A DNA stretch of 39,183 nt from Algoriphagus chordae (GCF_003254055.1 NZ_QKZT01000031.1:1-39183), one strand, 5' to 3'. Numbered from the stretch's first letter, positions 1 to 8,470 are shown. Notes: generated by a model from the letters alone, not told the origin. Made by a program: numbers and translations.

Positions 1-16
1 GAGGTCACTTGGTGAA

Positions 17-453
17 GATTGGATCTACACCATAATATCCCTATCAATTTGAAATTGATTTAATATAAGGGTGAAGTTATTAATTAACCAACTAGTTTAG
101 TTAGCACATTTCCCAATCTATAGGACAGCCCTTAAATTATTCGGTTTCTGAGGCGAAGTTCGGAACGTTAAGAAATTTGGCTAGCTCGCGAGTTCCGAGC
201 GAGATCCGCCAAATTTTAGTGGAGAACGAGTCTCAGAAATCAAATCGGGAATTAAAAAATTATTTTAGCAGCGCCATCACCGATTTGAAGAATCATTTAG
301 GGCGAAGGCTTTTGGTTACTTTTGGCCTTCAAAAGTAACAAAGAAAGTCCCCCACTGAGCGTAGAATAGGCGTTGAGGGCACTAGCCGTAGATTGTATCT
401 ACGCCTTCCTATCCTTATCAATTTGAAATTGATTTTAATACAAGAGTGAAGTT
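17..453. repeat. Composite non-coding repeat block with ~62 bp direct repeats at both ends
   Basis: Bases 17-78 and 391-453 are two copies of the same element, with about nine differences including one single-base indel by eye. Each copy carries the same odd palindrome ATCAATTTGAAATTGAT (43-59 and 417-433). Between them lie three inverted repeats. The first, at 146-238, is nested, with outer arms TTCTGAG/CTCAGAA and inner arms AAATTTGGC/GCCAAATTT at 173-181 and 208-216. The second has 10 bp arms GTTACTTTTG/CAAAAGTAAC at 315-324 and 330-339. The third has arms CGTAGAT/ATCTACG at 387-393 and 397-403. No open frame of note exists here. The layout suggests a non-autonomous mobile repeat or a repeat cluster. 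The left copy may extend beyond the window. Confidence 0.6.
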
Positions 454-455
454 GC

Positions 456-598
456 AAACTCACCCACAAGGAAATCGGCAAGTTGACCGCCACCAGCAGA
501 CAGATGGTAACGACAGTTTTGAGAGATCTGGAAACAAAGGGATTATTAAATACGATAGAAGTAGAATCTATATTTTGGATATGAGTCTAATTCATTGA
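456..598 (+). pseudogene. Remnant of a Crp/Fnr-family regulator (C-terminal winged helix only)
   Basis: The frame starting at 456 reads KLTHKEIGKLTATSRQMVTT and continues VLRDLETKG. This matches the helix-turn-helix of Crp/Fnr regulators, in which LTxxEIAxxxGxxRxTVxRxLxxLExxG is usual. At about 537-541 the frame is lost. One added base would restore it into IIKYDRSRIYILDM and a stop at 596-598, which is the expected wing and end of this family. There is no start codon and no cyclic-nucleotide-binding domain. The upstream sequence is the repeat block ending at 453. I read it as the decayed 3' end of a regulator gene truncated at the repeat boundary. The fold assignment is fairly secure and the truncation mechanism is inferred. 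Confidence 0.6.
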
Positions 599-1052
599 TG
601 CTAGCATTGCCCTCTCTCCCATGCTGACCTTAGTACAGCTACTTGTTTTACAGTTTTGCTCCTAGAGAAGTGACAAACTTTTTCATCAGCCTAATTTTTT
701 TCAAAAAAAACTCTGCTCAAATTTTTACATTTTTCTGGCAAAAGCCATGATCTATCCAAAAAAAATTCTTCTGTTGTAAAATTAGTTAGGTAATATTTTT
801 ATTTAAGTAGTAATTTTTTCATTCAATCTTAAGCAAATATTAAGATTAACCGTAACCATTGCGCTAAATTTTCACGTAAAACAAAGCTAACCAGTAACAG
901 ATTTTAAAGAAGATCAAAAAGTTGGCGTGGTTTTGGTTTTAGTATGCATGCATCCTTTATATAGAAAATTGCATCTATCTAATAGGAAACAACTAAACCA
1001 ACAACCCAAAAGAAGTACCTAACCAATTATTTAATCACTAAACCCTAGCTAT
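599..1052. other. Non-coding leader region upstream of the DUF6600 gene
   Basis: This stretch of about 450 bases is AT-rich with many A and T runs. I find no coding frame of interest, no exact TTTG-N19-TAnnTTTG promoter and no long inverted repeat. It presumably contains the promoter for the gene at 1053, but I cannot place it. Confidence 0.4.
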
Positions 1053-2465
1053 ATGAAAACTCAACAAGTACCAGGATGGATAAGAACTTTGATGATGGGA
1101 ATCATCGCTTTAATCTGGATCAGTCCTACTGAAACTAAAGCTGACAATATCAATGGCGTTTCTTTTCAGGTATTCTACGATGAATTGATGCCCTATGGAG
1201 ATTGGGTCAAAGATGCTCGATATGGTTATGTCTGGTTACCAGCGGTTCAAAATGATTTCCATCCTTATGGAACAAACGGACACTGGGTAATGACCAACTA
1301 TGGTAATACCTGGGTTTCTGATTACGATTGGGGATGGGCAGCCTTCCATTACGGCAGATGGTATTTTGACGATAATTACCGTAGCTGGGCATGGATCCCA
1401 GATTACGACTGGGGACCAGCTTGGGTGGACTGGAGAACTGGCGGCGGATATTACGGTTGGGCGCCTATGGGACCTGGATTCAGTGTTAGCGTGAGAATTG
1501 CTATGCCTACCTTCTATTGGGTATTTGTACCGCAAAACAGATTCGTCTATCGCAATGTGTACAGCTATTGCATCCCTAGGGGAAGACGCGTTAATGTGTA
1601 TAACAACACTACAATCATCAATAACACTACTATTATAAACAACAACAGGTACTACGCTGGCCCAGCACGTAGGGATGTAGAGAGAGTGACCAAAAGATCC
1701 TATCCAGAGCGTAGAATAGAAAACAGTAGAACAGCTGGAAGAACTGTAGCCTCAAGTAACGGTGTTCGTTCTTATAGACCTGATCTGCAAAGTGCACGAG
1801 GCACCACTACGGCAGCTAGACCTTCTCGAGTACTTTCCTCAGGACAAAGCAGAACACAGGCTGCTACTACGCCTTCTAGAGTAAGCAGCAGATCAGAATC
1901 TGTTTCTGGAAGATCTGCCAGTACTCCTGCGAGCACATCGAGATCTCCAGAAAGTCCAAGTACAACCAGTAGATCTGCGAATTCTGGTGTAAGATCAAGC
2001 TCTCCTTCTTCTAGAGCTGGGGAATTTGAGACTAAGCCATATTCAGGAACTCAAACAAGGACAGCCAGTCCAAGTAATTCTAGAAGCAGCACAAGCAGAT
2101 CTTCTTCTCCTTCCGTAAAATCCGAAAGCAGCAGACAAACACAAACCAGAACTGCTCCTACTAGCAGCCAGCGTTCTACTTCGACTCAGCGATCAACTCA
2201 ATCTAGAACTCAATCTGCTCCAGCTCAAAGATCAACAAGCACGAGATCTCAGCCTGCAGCTTCTAGATCGAGTTCAGCTAGCCCAGCTACCAAGAGCAGC
2301 CCAGCACGTTCTACTCAGTCTAGACAATCACAAGCAACTCCTAGCAGATCTACACCTCAAGTAAAAAACACTTCTTCAAGAAGCTCTACGCCTGCCAAAA
2401 GTTCATCAAGAACATCCAGCAGTTCGTCTTCAAGAAGCAGCTCCAAAACAAGAGGAAATAATTAA
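1053..2465 (+). CDS. Secreted DUF6600-family protein with a Ser/Arg/Thr/Gln-rich tail
   Basis: The 470-residue protein begins with a basic stretch and hydrophobic segment (about residues 10-25), consistent with export. Residues ~35-175 are an aromatic-rich repeat region (FYDELMPYGDW, YGYVWLP, WGWAAFHYGRW, WGPAWVDWR, YYGWAPMGP) typical of the DUF6600 family, whose function is unknown. A short Asn/Thr-rich linker follows near residues 190-205. From ~215 to the end the protein is low complexity, made mostly of Ser, Arg, Thr, Gln, Pro and Ala, strongly basic and without cysteine. No T9SS sorting domain is visible. The ATG at 1053 gives the expected signal-like N-terminus. A strong terminator follows at once, so the gene is probably monocistronic. 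Family assignment is good; role unknown. Confidence 0.8.
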   Translation: MKTQQVPGWIRTLMMGIIALIWISPTETKADNINGVSFQVFYDELMPYGDWVKDARYGYVWLPAVQNDFHPYGTNGHWVMTNYGNTWVSDYDWGWAAFHYGRWYFDDNYRSWAWIPDYDWGPAWVDWRTGGGYYGWAPMGPGFSVSVRIAMPTFYWVFVPQNRFVYRNVYSYCIPRGRRVNVYNNTTIINNTTIINNNRYYAGPARRDVERVTKRSYPERRIENSRTAGRTVASSNGVRSYRPDLQSARGTTTAARPSRVLSSGQSRTQAATTPSRVSSRSESVSGRSASTPASTSRSPESPSTTSRSANSGVRSSSPSSRAGEFETKPYSGTQTRTASPSNSRSSTSRSSSPSVKSESSRQTQTRTAPTSSQRSTSTQRSTQSRTQSAPAQRSTSTRSQPAASRSSSASPATKSSPARSTQSRQSQATPSRSTPQVKNTSSRSSTPAKSSSRTSSSSSSRSSSKTRGNN

Positions 2466-2482
2466 TCTTAATCAAGTTAGTG

Positions 2483-2514
2483 AAAAGGGTAGCCAGCTGG
2501 CTATCCTTTTTTTT
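2483..2514 (+). terminator. Intrinsic terminator of the DUF6600 gene
   Basis: Bases 2483-2510 form a self-complementary hairpin centred on AGCCAGCTGGCT with one G-T pair, followed by an eight-T run ending at 2514. It starts 18 bases after the stop codon. Confidence 0.9.
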
Positions 2515-2799
2515 GTGAATACGCCAAGCATCAGCATTATCCTGATTCTTGAGAAAATCACTAATTCATTTGCCTTCTTTTTCCTTGAAGAATTAATAAA
2601 AATCCGATGAGACCAATCGCCCTATTAGACTAGGCCATCCGCTTATTCTTCCCATACCAGAACCCATGCTCATATAATTCCATAACTTAGAATCTCTCCC
2701 GAAACCTTCATTTGCACGCTGTTCCTAAGCTACTTATGAAGACAAAGAATAATTATTCCTGATTTATCAGTCTATTTGCACCTATTTTCAAGCATAAGT
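2515..2799. other. Intergenic region with no recognised feature
   Basis: Between the terminator of the DUF6600 gene and the promoter of the barrel gene I see no coding frame with family signatures, no RNA gene and no repeat. Confidence 0.5.
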
Positions 2800-2830
2800 T
2801 TTGATATCCATTATTTCTAAAATATTTTTG
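2800..2830 (+). promoter_or_regulatory. Bacteroidota consensus promoter for the outer-membrane barrel gene
   Basis: TTTG at 2800-2803, a spacer of exactly 19 bases, then TATTTTTG at 2823-2830, matching TTTG-N19-TAnnTTTG of the Bacteroidota primary sigma factor. Transcription would start near 2837, about 44 bases before the ATG at 2881. Confidence 0.75.
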
Positions 2831-2880
2831 TACTAACAATTTTCATAAATATTATTAAACCTTCTAAATTTTAGATTTAT

Positions 2881-3423
2881 ATGAAAAAATTTATCATAAT
2901 TTTTATGCTAGCACTTTGCCTGCCGTTTATAGGTTCTGCACAAGAATTTCAAAAAGGTAGCAAAGTCATATCTCTTGGCTTAGGTTTGGGTAGCTCAGTG
3001 GGTCACGATCTTACTTATGGCAGCCAGATTCCAACTATCAGTGCACAATACGAACAAGGCGTTTGGGATATTGGCGGGCCAGGAGTAATCAGTTTGGGTG
3101 GTTATATAGGCTTCAAATCTTATAGCAACAATGCAGATATAGGAAAATCCAAGTGGAATTACACGCTAGTAGGAGTTCGAAGCGCCTATCATTTCAATAT
3201 GCTGGAAGTAGATAATTTGGACCTTTATGCAGGAGCGATGCTAGGTTTTTACTTTGAGAATTATAGTGGCCCTTCCGGAAGCACCTACAACGCTAACAAT
3301 TCTGTAGGACTAAGTCTTTATGCAGGTGGTAGATATTATTTCTCAGACAACTTTGGCGGTTTTGCTGAAGTAGGCTACGGAGTTTCCTACCTTACTGTAG
3401 GTGTTGCATTCAAGCTTCAATAA
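2881..3423 (+). CDS. Small outer-membrane beta-barrel protein (porin-like family)
   Basis: The 180-residue product has a clear signal peptide ending after IGSAQ (residue ~21). The mature part has alternating hydrophobic/polar strands rich in Gly, Tyr and Phe (for example VISLGLGLGSS, SVGLSLYAGGRYYF, GGFAEVGYGVSYLTVGVAFKLQ). It finishes in a typical closing strand. This is the pattern of the 8-stranded outer-membrane barrel proteins common in Bacteroidota. No ligand or enzymatic motif is visible, so a structural or passive role is all I can support. A consensus promoter lies ~50 bases upstream and a perfect terminator follows, so it is a single-gene unit. Confidence 0.85.
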   Translation: MKKFIIIFMLALCLPFIGSAQEFQKGSKVISLGLGLGSSVGHDLTYGSQIPTISAQYEQGVWDIGGPGVISLGGYIGFKSYSNNADIGKSKWNYTLVGVRSAYHFNMLEVDNLDLYAGAMLGFYFENYSGPSGSTYNANNSVGLSLYAGGRYYFSDNFGGFAEVGYGVSYLTVGVAFKLQ

Positions 3424-3451
3424 TATTATCTGAAAATTCATAAGAACACTT

Positions 3452-3488
3452 AGACCTCACAGACAAACTCTGTGAGGTCTTTTTTTTT
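3452..3488 (+). terminator. Intrinsic terminator of the barrel gene
   Basis: Perfect 12 bp arms AGACCTCACAGA (3452-3463) and TCTGTGAGGTCT (3469-3480) enclose CAAAC. They are followed by a T run through 3488. Confidence 0.95.
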
Positions 3489-3629
3489 GCAAAAGCCAAC
3501 TAAGCACGAGATTTATCCCTCAATCCTTTTTAATGCAAATAATCTAGAATTATGGCTTAAAGTAGGAGTCCTATTAAATCAGGCTCTTTAGTTATTCCAT
3601 TCAAACAAAGCTATTCTGCCAAATAAAAT

Positions 3630-3657
3630 TTTGAATTGAGGTTTTTGTCTATCTTTG
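3630..3657 (+). promoter_or_regulatory. Probable promoter of the SulP gene, touching its first codons
   Basis: TATCTTTG at 3650-3657 matches the TAnnTTTG element. An upstream TTTG at 3630-3633 is present, but the spacer is only 16 bases. A start site five to eight bases downstream would fall at about 3662-3665, on or just past the first possible start codon. The mRNA would thus be leaderless or the true start lies further in. Confidence 0.45.
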
Positions 3658-3661
3658 CGGC

Positions 3662-5236
3662 TTGTTTTCAACTCTAGCGACATCATTCGCCAAACCTATT
3701 CAAACCTTGAAACAATACTTTAACTTATTCGATTTCAGCCAAAAAGTAGATTACAAAACGGAAGTTCTATCTGGACTTACGGTGGCTATGGCACTTATTC
3801 CTGAGGCGGTAGCATTCGCTTTGATCGCAGGACTTTCACCACTTACTGGATTATACGCGGCATTTATGATGGGATTGGTTACTTCCATTTTGGGAGGTAG
3901 ACCAGGAATGATCTCAGGAGCAACAGGTGCGGTAGCCGTGGTTATCGTGACGCTTGCTGCTACCCATGGTGTAGAATATGTCTTCGCAGCAGTTGTACTG
4001 GCCGGTATATTACAAGTCTCAGCTGGAGCTTTACGACTTGGTAAACTCATGCGTCTTGTTCCTCACCCCGTGATTTTCGGATTTGTAAATGGTCTTGCCA
4101 TCATCATTTTCATGTCGCAATTGGATCAGTTCAAAAATGCGGACGGCAGCTGGCTGACAGGCTCAACCCTTTATATTTTGCTAGGATTGGTGCTTTTGAC
4201 CATGTTGATTATTTGGGGCTTACCAAAACTCACCAAGGCAGTACCATCTTCCTTGACAGCTATTTTGGTAATCTTCGGCGTCGTTAGTCTTTTAAATCTA
4301 GACACTAAAACCGTTGGTGATATAGCAAGTATTCAAGGTGGCTTCCCTCCTTTTCACCTTCCTGCTGTTCCGCTGACTTTAGAAACTCTACAAATCATCT
4401 TCCCTTATGCCGCTATCGTGGCTGGTGTAGGTTTGATTGAAAGTTTGCTGACCCTAAATATCATTGACGAAATCACCGAAACACGTGGCCGCGGAAACAA
4501 AGAAGCGGTAGCTCAAGGAATCGCAAATATGCTTTCTGGAGTATTCTCAGGAATGGGTGGCTGTGCGATGATCGGCCAGAGTTTGATCAATATCTCATCC
4601 GGTGCAAGAGCTAGACTTTCTGGAATAGTAGCTGCAGTGATGCTTTTGGTATTTATCATGTTCGGATCTAGCCTGATAGAACAAGTGCCAATGGCAGCTT
4701 TGACTGGCCTGATGATCATGGTTTCCATCGGAACCTTCGAATGGGCAAGTCTTCGCACGTTCACTAAAATGCCAAAATCAGATGTGTTCTTGATGATTCT
4801 AGTGACCTTGATCACTGCATTCCTACACAACTTGGCCTTGGCAGTATTGATCGGCGTGATTCTAGCAGCTTTGTTTTTCGCATGGGATAATGCTAAAAGA
4901 ATCCGAGCAAGAAAAAATGTGGATGCAAATGGAGTGAAGCACTACGAGATGTTTGGCCCGCTTTTCTTTGGTTCTATTTCTGCTTTCAATGAGAAATTTG
5001 ATGTGTTAAATGATCCTGCAGAAGTGATCATTGACTTCCAAGAAAGTCGTGTAGTCGATATGTCAGCAATCGAAGCTTTAAACAAATTGACAGAGCGATA
5101 TCATAAGGTTGGTAAAAAAGTACACCTGAAGCATCTCAGCCCTGATTGCAGAAAGCTCCTGGAAAATGCAGATGAGCTAATCGATATCAATGTAATCGAA
5201 GACCCAACGTATAAATTGGCAGTGGATAAAGTCTGA
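3662..5236 (+). CDS. SulP-family anion transporter with a STAS domain
   Basis: This inner-membrane transporter (524 residues as drawn) carries the SulP N-terminal signature (KVDYKTEVLSGLTVAMALIPEAVAF) and about ten to twelve hydrophobic segments to residue ~410. A cytoplasmic STAS domain follows (~430-520, including VIIDFQESRVVDMSAIEALNKL). SulP proteins move sulfate, bicarbonate or other anions, often with sodium or protons; the substrate cannot be read from sequence. No carbonic anhydrase is fused or adjacent. The start is unresolved: the first in-frame ATG (3788) falls inside the first membrane segment. Real initiation must therefore use a non-ATG codon such as TTG at 3662 or TTG at 3707. 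It stands alone between two terminators. Confidence 0.9.
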   Translation: MFSTLATSFAKPIQTLKQYFNLFDFSQKVDYKTEVLSGLTVAMALIPEAVAFALIAGLSPLTGLYAAFMMGLVTSILGGRPGMISGATGAVAVVIVTLAATHGVEYVFAAVVLAGILQVSAGALRLGKLMRLVPHPVIFGFVNGLAIIIFMSQLDQFKNADGSWLTGSTLYILLGLVLLTMLIIWGLPKLTKAVPSSLTAILVIFGVVSLLNLDTKTVGDIASIQGGFPPFHLPAVPLTLETLQIIFPYAAIVAGVGLIESLLTLNIIDEITETRGRGNKEAVAQGIANMLSGVFSGMGGCAMIGQSLINISSGARARLSGIVAAVMLLVFIMFGSSLIEQVPMAALTGLMIMVSIGTFEWASLRTFTKMPKSDVFLMILVTLITAFLHNLALAVLIGVILAALFFAWDNAKRIRARKNVDANGVKHYEMFGPLFFGSISAFNEKFDVLNDPAEVIIDFQESRVVDMSAIEALNKLTERYHKVGKKVHLKHLSPDCRKLLENADELIDINVIEDPTYKLAVDKV

Positions 5237-5307
5237 TTTTATTAAGCCACTAAGAACACAAAGAAAGGATAAAGGCCAGAGCCTACTTTGACTTTCATAT
5301 TGCAATT

Positions 5308-5336
5308 AAAAGGGAAGTCGATCGACTTCCCTTTTT
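5308..5336 (+). terminator. Intrinsic terminator of the SulP gene
   Basis: Bases 5308-5335 are a perfect 28-base palindrome centred on GTCGATCGAC and ending in TTTTT. The A/T flanks may let it work in both directions. Confidence 0.9.
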
Positions 5337-5461
5337 GCTTCCAGTTCCTCGGAGCGAGTTTATAAGTTCAAACATATATGCCAATCTCTAATTACGCCTA
5401 GCGTCCCTTCTGGTCTACATATCCGTACTTATTTTCCAGAATCATAATAACCTTAGCCTCA

Positions 5462-5548
5462 GTTCGTGTCACCACGAACAGACACATAACCTAGTCTTAA
5501 GTACCCATACAACCCAGGCCCCCGTTCGTGTCACCACGAACGGACACA
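5462..5548. repeat. Two copies of a 25 bp hairpin repeat between convergent genes
   Basis: GTTCGTGTCACCACGAAC occurs at 5462-5479 and again at 5524-5541. Each has 7 bp arms GTTCGTG/CACGAAC around TCAC, followed by RGACACA. The second copy has an extra C-G pair (5523 and 5542) and ends just before the stop of the serine hydrolase. The rest of this 315-base gap after the SulP terminator shows nothing else. The copies resemble REP-type extragenic repeats. Confidence 0.7.
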
Positions 5549-5551
5549 ACA

Positions 5552-6844
5552 TTACTCTATCGCCGAGAAAACCATCTGCCGAAACTTCCAAGCTGACTCA
5601 TCGCCGGTCCCACCCTGGGTTTGCTTCATCAATATCCCTATGGTATTGGTGACAGGATCTGCAAAATACTGGGTGTTGAAATACCCGCCCCAGTCGAAAG
5701 TACCTAGGCTTCCGATACCTCCCTGAGCGACTCCATTCTCATCCACCAAGCCAAAAGCCAATCCGTAATCCTTTCCCCCATTACCCAGTAAATCTCCTAC
5801 TTGGTTGCTCATGATAGCTTTGATGGTCGTAGGACTGAGAAATCTTGTTCCATTATAAGCACCATTGTTGATATACATTTGAAGAAATTTGGCATAATCC
5901 TCAGCAGTCGATGATAGTCCCGCTCCTCCGGAGAAAAAGGTCTTGGCGCCAGTTTTCGGATAATCTGGATCATAGAAAGTGACAGGGAAAGACTCCCATT
6001 GACCTCCTACTTTTCGGTGAATTGTCACCAATTTTTTGCCTTGGGTATCATTCAAATAGAATCCCGTATTCTTCATCCCCATAGGATCAAAAATCCGAGT
6101 TTGCAGAAATTGGTCAAAGGGAATTCCTGAAATAATTTCTATAAAATACCCCAACACATCAAGCCCTTCACTGTAAGTATATTTCGTTCCAGGCTCGTGA
6201 TGAAGCGGAAGCTTAGCTAGCTTCTTAATATTATCAGAGATTTTCACGGGCTCAGTCGTGAACAAGTCCACTATTCCTGCTTTCTGATAGATCATTTTCA
6301 TCTGCTCATTGCCATCAATCACCCCGTATCCTATCCCGGAGGTATGTGTAATGAGATGTCTAATGGTGATCTCTCGAGGAGAAGGTTTGGTAGAGTAGGA
6401 AGAATCTCCATAACGAAAACCAGTCAAAATCTGTGGATTGGAAAACTCAGGGATGTACTTAGAAATTGGGTCATCTAACTTAAACTTTCCCTCCTCCCAA
6501 AGCATCATCACAGCTGTAGAGGTAATAGATTTGGTTTGAGATGCTATTCTAAAAATCTGATCCTTGGCCATTGCTGTACCAGAAGGCACATCCGCCAGTC
6601 CTTTTGCCTCGTGATAGACAATCTTCCCATCCTTTACAATTAAAGCAACTAGTCCAGGCACCTGGTTATCACTGACTGTTTGATCCAGCATCTGATCTAT
6701 TCGATCCAGTCGCTCAGCAGATACACCCACTAATGGCTGTTTTCCTTGAGCTGTTAAAACTGTTGAGGGGCTTTGAGCAAAGACATTTACACTCAATAGC
6801 ATCGTAAAAACAAAACAGCTTGTTGAGCTAAGGTACTTTTTCAT
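5552..6844 (-). CDS. Secreted serine hydrolase of the beta-lactamase/penicillin-binding-like family
   Basis: I start at the ATG at 6844, giving 430 residues with a clean signal peptide ending VNVFAQ. A longer frame to 6955 would add a non-signal extension that runs through the upstream terminator. The SxxK nucleophile motif is S102-Q-T-K105 (IASQTKSITS). Tyr224-Ser225-Glu226 occupies the YxN position and LITHTSGIGYG is the conserved loop after it. GGAGLSSTAEDYAKFLQM is typical of class C-like esterases, beta-lactamase-related hydrolases and D-amino peptidases. These periplasmic enzymes cleave esters, amides or peptides; the substrate is not predictable, and beta-lactam resistance should not be assumed. 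The gene is convergent with sulP and separated from the HtrA gene by a terminator. Confidence 0.88.
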   Translation of the reverse strand: MKKYLSSTSCFVFTMLLSVNVFAQSPSTVLTAQGKQPLVGVSAERLDRIDQMLDQTVSDNQVPGLVALIVKDGKIVYHEAKGLADVPSGTAMAKDQIFRIASQTKSITSTAVMMLWEEGKFKLDDPISKYIPEFSNPQILTGFRYGDSSYSTKPSPREITIRHLITHTSGIGYGVIDGNEQMKMIYQKAGIVDLFTTEPVKISDNIKKLAKLPLHHEPGTKYTYSEGLDVLGYFIEIISGIPFDQFLQTRIFDPMGMKNTGFYLNDTQGKKLVTIHRKVGGQWESFPVTFYDPDYPKTGAKTFFSGGAGLSSTAEDYAKFLQMYINNGAYNGTRFLSPTTIKAIMSNQVGDLLGNGGKDYGLAFGLVDENGVAQGGIGSLGTFDWGGYFNTQYFADPVTNTIGILMKQTQGGTGDESAWKFRQMVFSAIE

Positions 6845-6916
6845 TAGGTCATGGGTTTGATTGAAAAGTAAATTAGGGAATCTCTCCCAAAAAGCTATCC
6901 TCCTGCCCAAAACAGC

Positions 6917-6950
6917 AAAAAAAACAGGCTGATGAATAATCACCAGCCTG
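6917..6950 (-). terminator. Intrinsic terminator of the first HtrA protease gene
   Basis: Read on the minus strand, an 11 bp stem with one G-T pair is formed from 6940-6950 and 6925-6935. An eight-T run (6924-6917) follows. It lies 24 bases past the stop at 6974. Confidence 0.88.
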
Positions 6951-6973
6951 CCCAATTTTCGATCTAAAATCTA

Positions 6974-8470
6974 CTAGTCAACCTCAAAGTAATATTCCGT
7001 TCCATCTTGGAACATCCCTAAGACAACTATGTCTTGTCCCTCTGTATCTTCCAATACTTCGAGTAGGTTATCTACTCCTGATATCTTTATGCGACCATCT
7101 TCTGTCATAATAGAAGTAATAATGAACCCTGGTCTTGCACCTGCTCTACCCCACTTCTCTCCCGTAACGGCAGTAATTAAGGCTCCACCACGAAGTTCAA
7201 GTTGTTCTTTTACTTTATCGGAAACTTCCTCAAAACTGACTCCTTGGAACTCAAAAACTTTAGGGATTACTTTTTCTACAATATCCGTAGTTCCTGCGAA
7301 ATTTTTCAAGGTAGCAGTTGTAGTGTAGGTTTCACCATCTCGAATATATTCTACATCCACCTTGTCTCCTGGACGCTTTCTAGCTACCATTTCTTGCAAG
7401 TTGGCTACATTATTAGTCACACGTCCATCCACACTTATGATGATGTCACCTGGCTTAAGACCTGCTTCTTCTCCACCGGAATTTTCGTTTACAGTTCGAA
7501 TATACACTCCTTGTTCCACTGGAAAATCAACTCCAAGTCCATCTGCAAGCTCCTGACTCACATCTAAGATCCCCACACCAAGCAATGCTCGCTGTGCTGT
7601 ACCATACTTCATGAGATCGTCCATCACTTTTTTGACCAGCGTACTCGGAACAGCAAATGAATAGCCATTGAATGTACCTGTACGGCTGGCAATTGCAGTA
7701 TTGATACCGATCAATTCTCCAGCTAGGTTGACGAGTGCTCCTCCAGAATTACCTGGGTTCACTACTGCATCTGTCTGTAAGAATGCTTCCACAGAGAGGT
7801 TGTCCTCCACATCGCGAAGGATTCCGATGTTTCTTGCTTTTGCAGAAATAATCCCTGCTGTAACAGTAGAATTCAAATCAAATGGATTCCCAACTGCAAG
7901 TACCCACTCCCCGATTTTGGTTTTGTCAGAATCACCAAACCTTACGAATGGAAGTCCCTCTTCATCAATTTTCAGCAAGGCCAAATCTGTAGTAGGATCA
8001 GTACCTATCAATTTGGCCACATAACTTTTGTTGTTGTCTAGCGAAATCTCAAGCCTAGTCGCATTTTCTACTACGTGATTATTGGTTACGATATATCCAT
8101 CAGGCGAGATTATCACTCCTGAACCTGAACTCATCAATGCTCGACCCTGGTCACCTCTTTCCTCTCTGGGAGGTATTCCAAATAAATCTTGTATAGGATC
8201 TCTCTGACCCCTACGTCCACTAGAATAAGTTACCTGACTTTTGACATGAACTACTGCAGGTATTACAGCCTCTGCGGAAGCTACGAAATTGATACCATCA
8301 GGAACTGTAAATTCTTCACCTGAAAGTAGATTTGCAAAACTAATTGGCTGCTTCTCATCGAAGCTAGTTGCATTTTGCGGTTGTGTGAGAAAGCTAACGC
8401 CTACTATGGCGACTAGGCCTCCGATCAAAGAGGCAAGAAGCATTCCCAGAAAGAACTGTCTTTTGCTCAT
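6974..8470 (-). CDS. HtrA/Deg-family periplasmic serine protease (first copy)
   Basis: The 498-residue protein has an N-terminal membrane anchor or uncleaved signal (about residues 5-28). It is followed by a trypsin-like domain with His132 (TNNHVV), Asp162 (TTDLALLKI) and Ser242 (NPGNSGGALVN). A PDZ domain spans ~290-385 and a second, more divergent PDZ-like region reaches the C-terminus. Deg proteases degrade or refold damaged envelope proteins. Length and domain order match the Do-type enzymes of Bacteroidota. A second homologue lies at 20036, so the pair are paralogues within 12 kb. The gene is divergent from the MscS channel gene and ends in its own terminator. Confidence 0.95.
   Translation of the reverse strand: MSKRQFFLGMLLASLIGGLVAIVGVSFLTQPQNATSFDEKQPISFANLLSGEEFTVPDGINFVASAEAVIPAVVHVKSQVTYSSGRRGQRDPIQDLFGIPPREERGDQGRALMSSGSGVIISPDGYIVTNNHVVENATRLEISLDNNKSYVAKLIGTDPTTDLALLKIDEEGLPFVRFGDSDKTKIGEWVLAVGNPFDLNSTVTAGIISAKARNIGILRDVEDNLSVEAFLQTDAVVNPGNSGGALVNLAGELIGINTAIASRTGTFNGYSFAVPSTLVKKVMDDLMKYGTAQRALLGVGILDVSQELADGLGVDFPVEQGVYIRTVNENSGGEEAGLKPGDIIISVDGRVTNNVANLQEMVARKRPGDKVDVEYIRDGETYTTTATLKNFAGTTDIVEKVIPKVFEFQGVSFEEVSDKVKEQLELRGGALITAVTGEKWGRAGARPGFIITSIMTEDGRIKISGVDNLLEVLEDTEGQDIVVLGMFQDGTEYYFEVD

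Noticed and set aside
1..455. A small gene in the repeat block
   Set aside because: Frames are short and broken, and the sequence is dominated by inverted repeats, so I treat it as non-coding.
5552..6844. Antibiotic-resistance beta-lactamase
   Set aside because: The fold is shared with many esterases and peptidases; the YxN position reads YSE and the context gives no link to resistance.
6845..6955. N-terminal extension of the serine hydrolase from an ATG at 6955
   Set aside because: The extension would overlap the terminator of the upstream HtrA gene and hide the signal peptide that starts cleanly at 6844.
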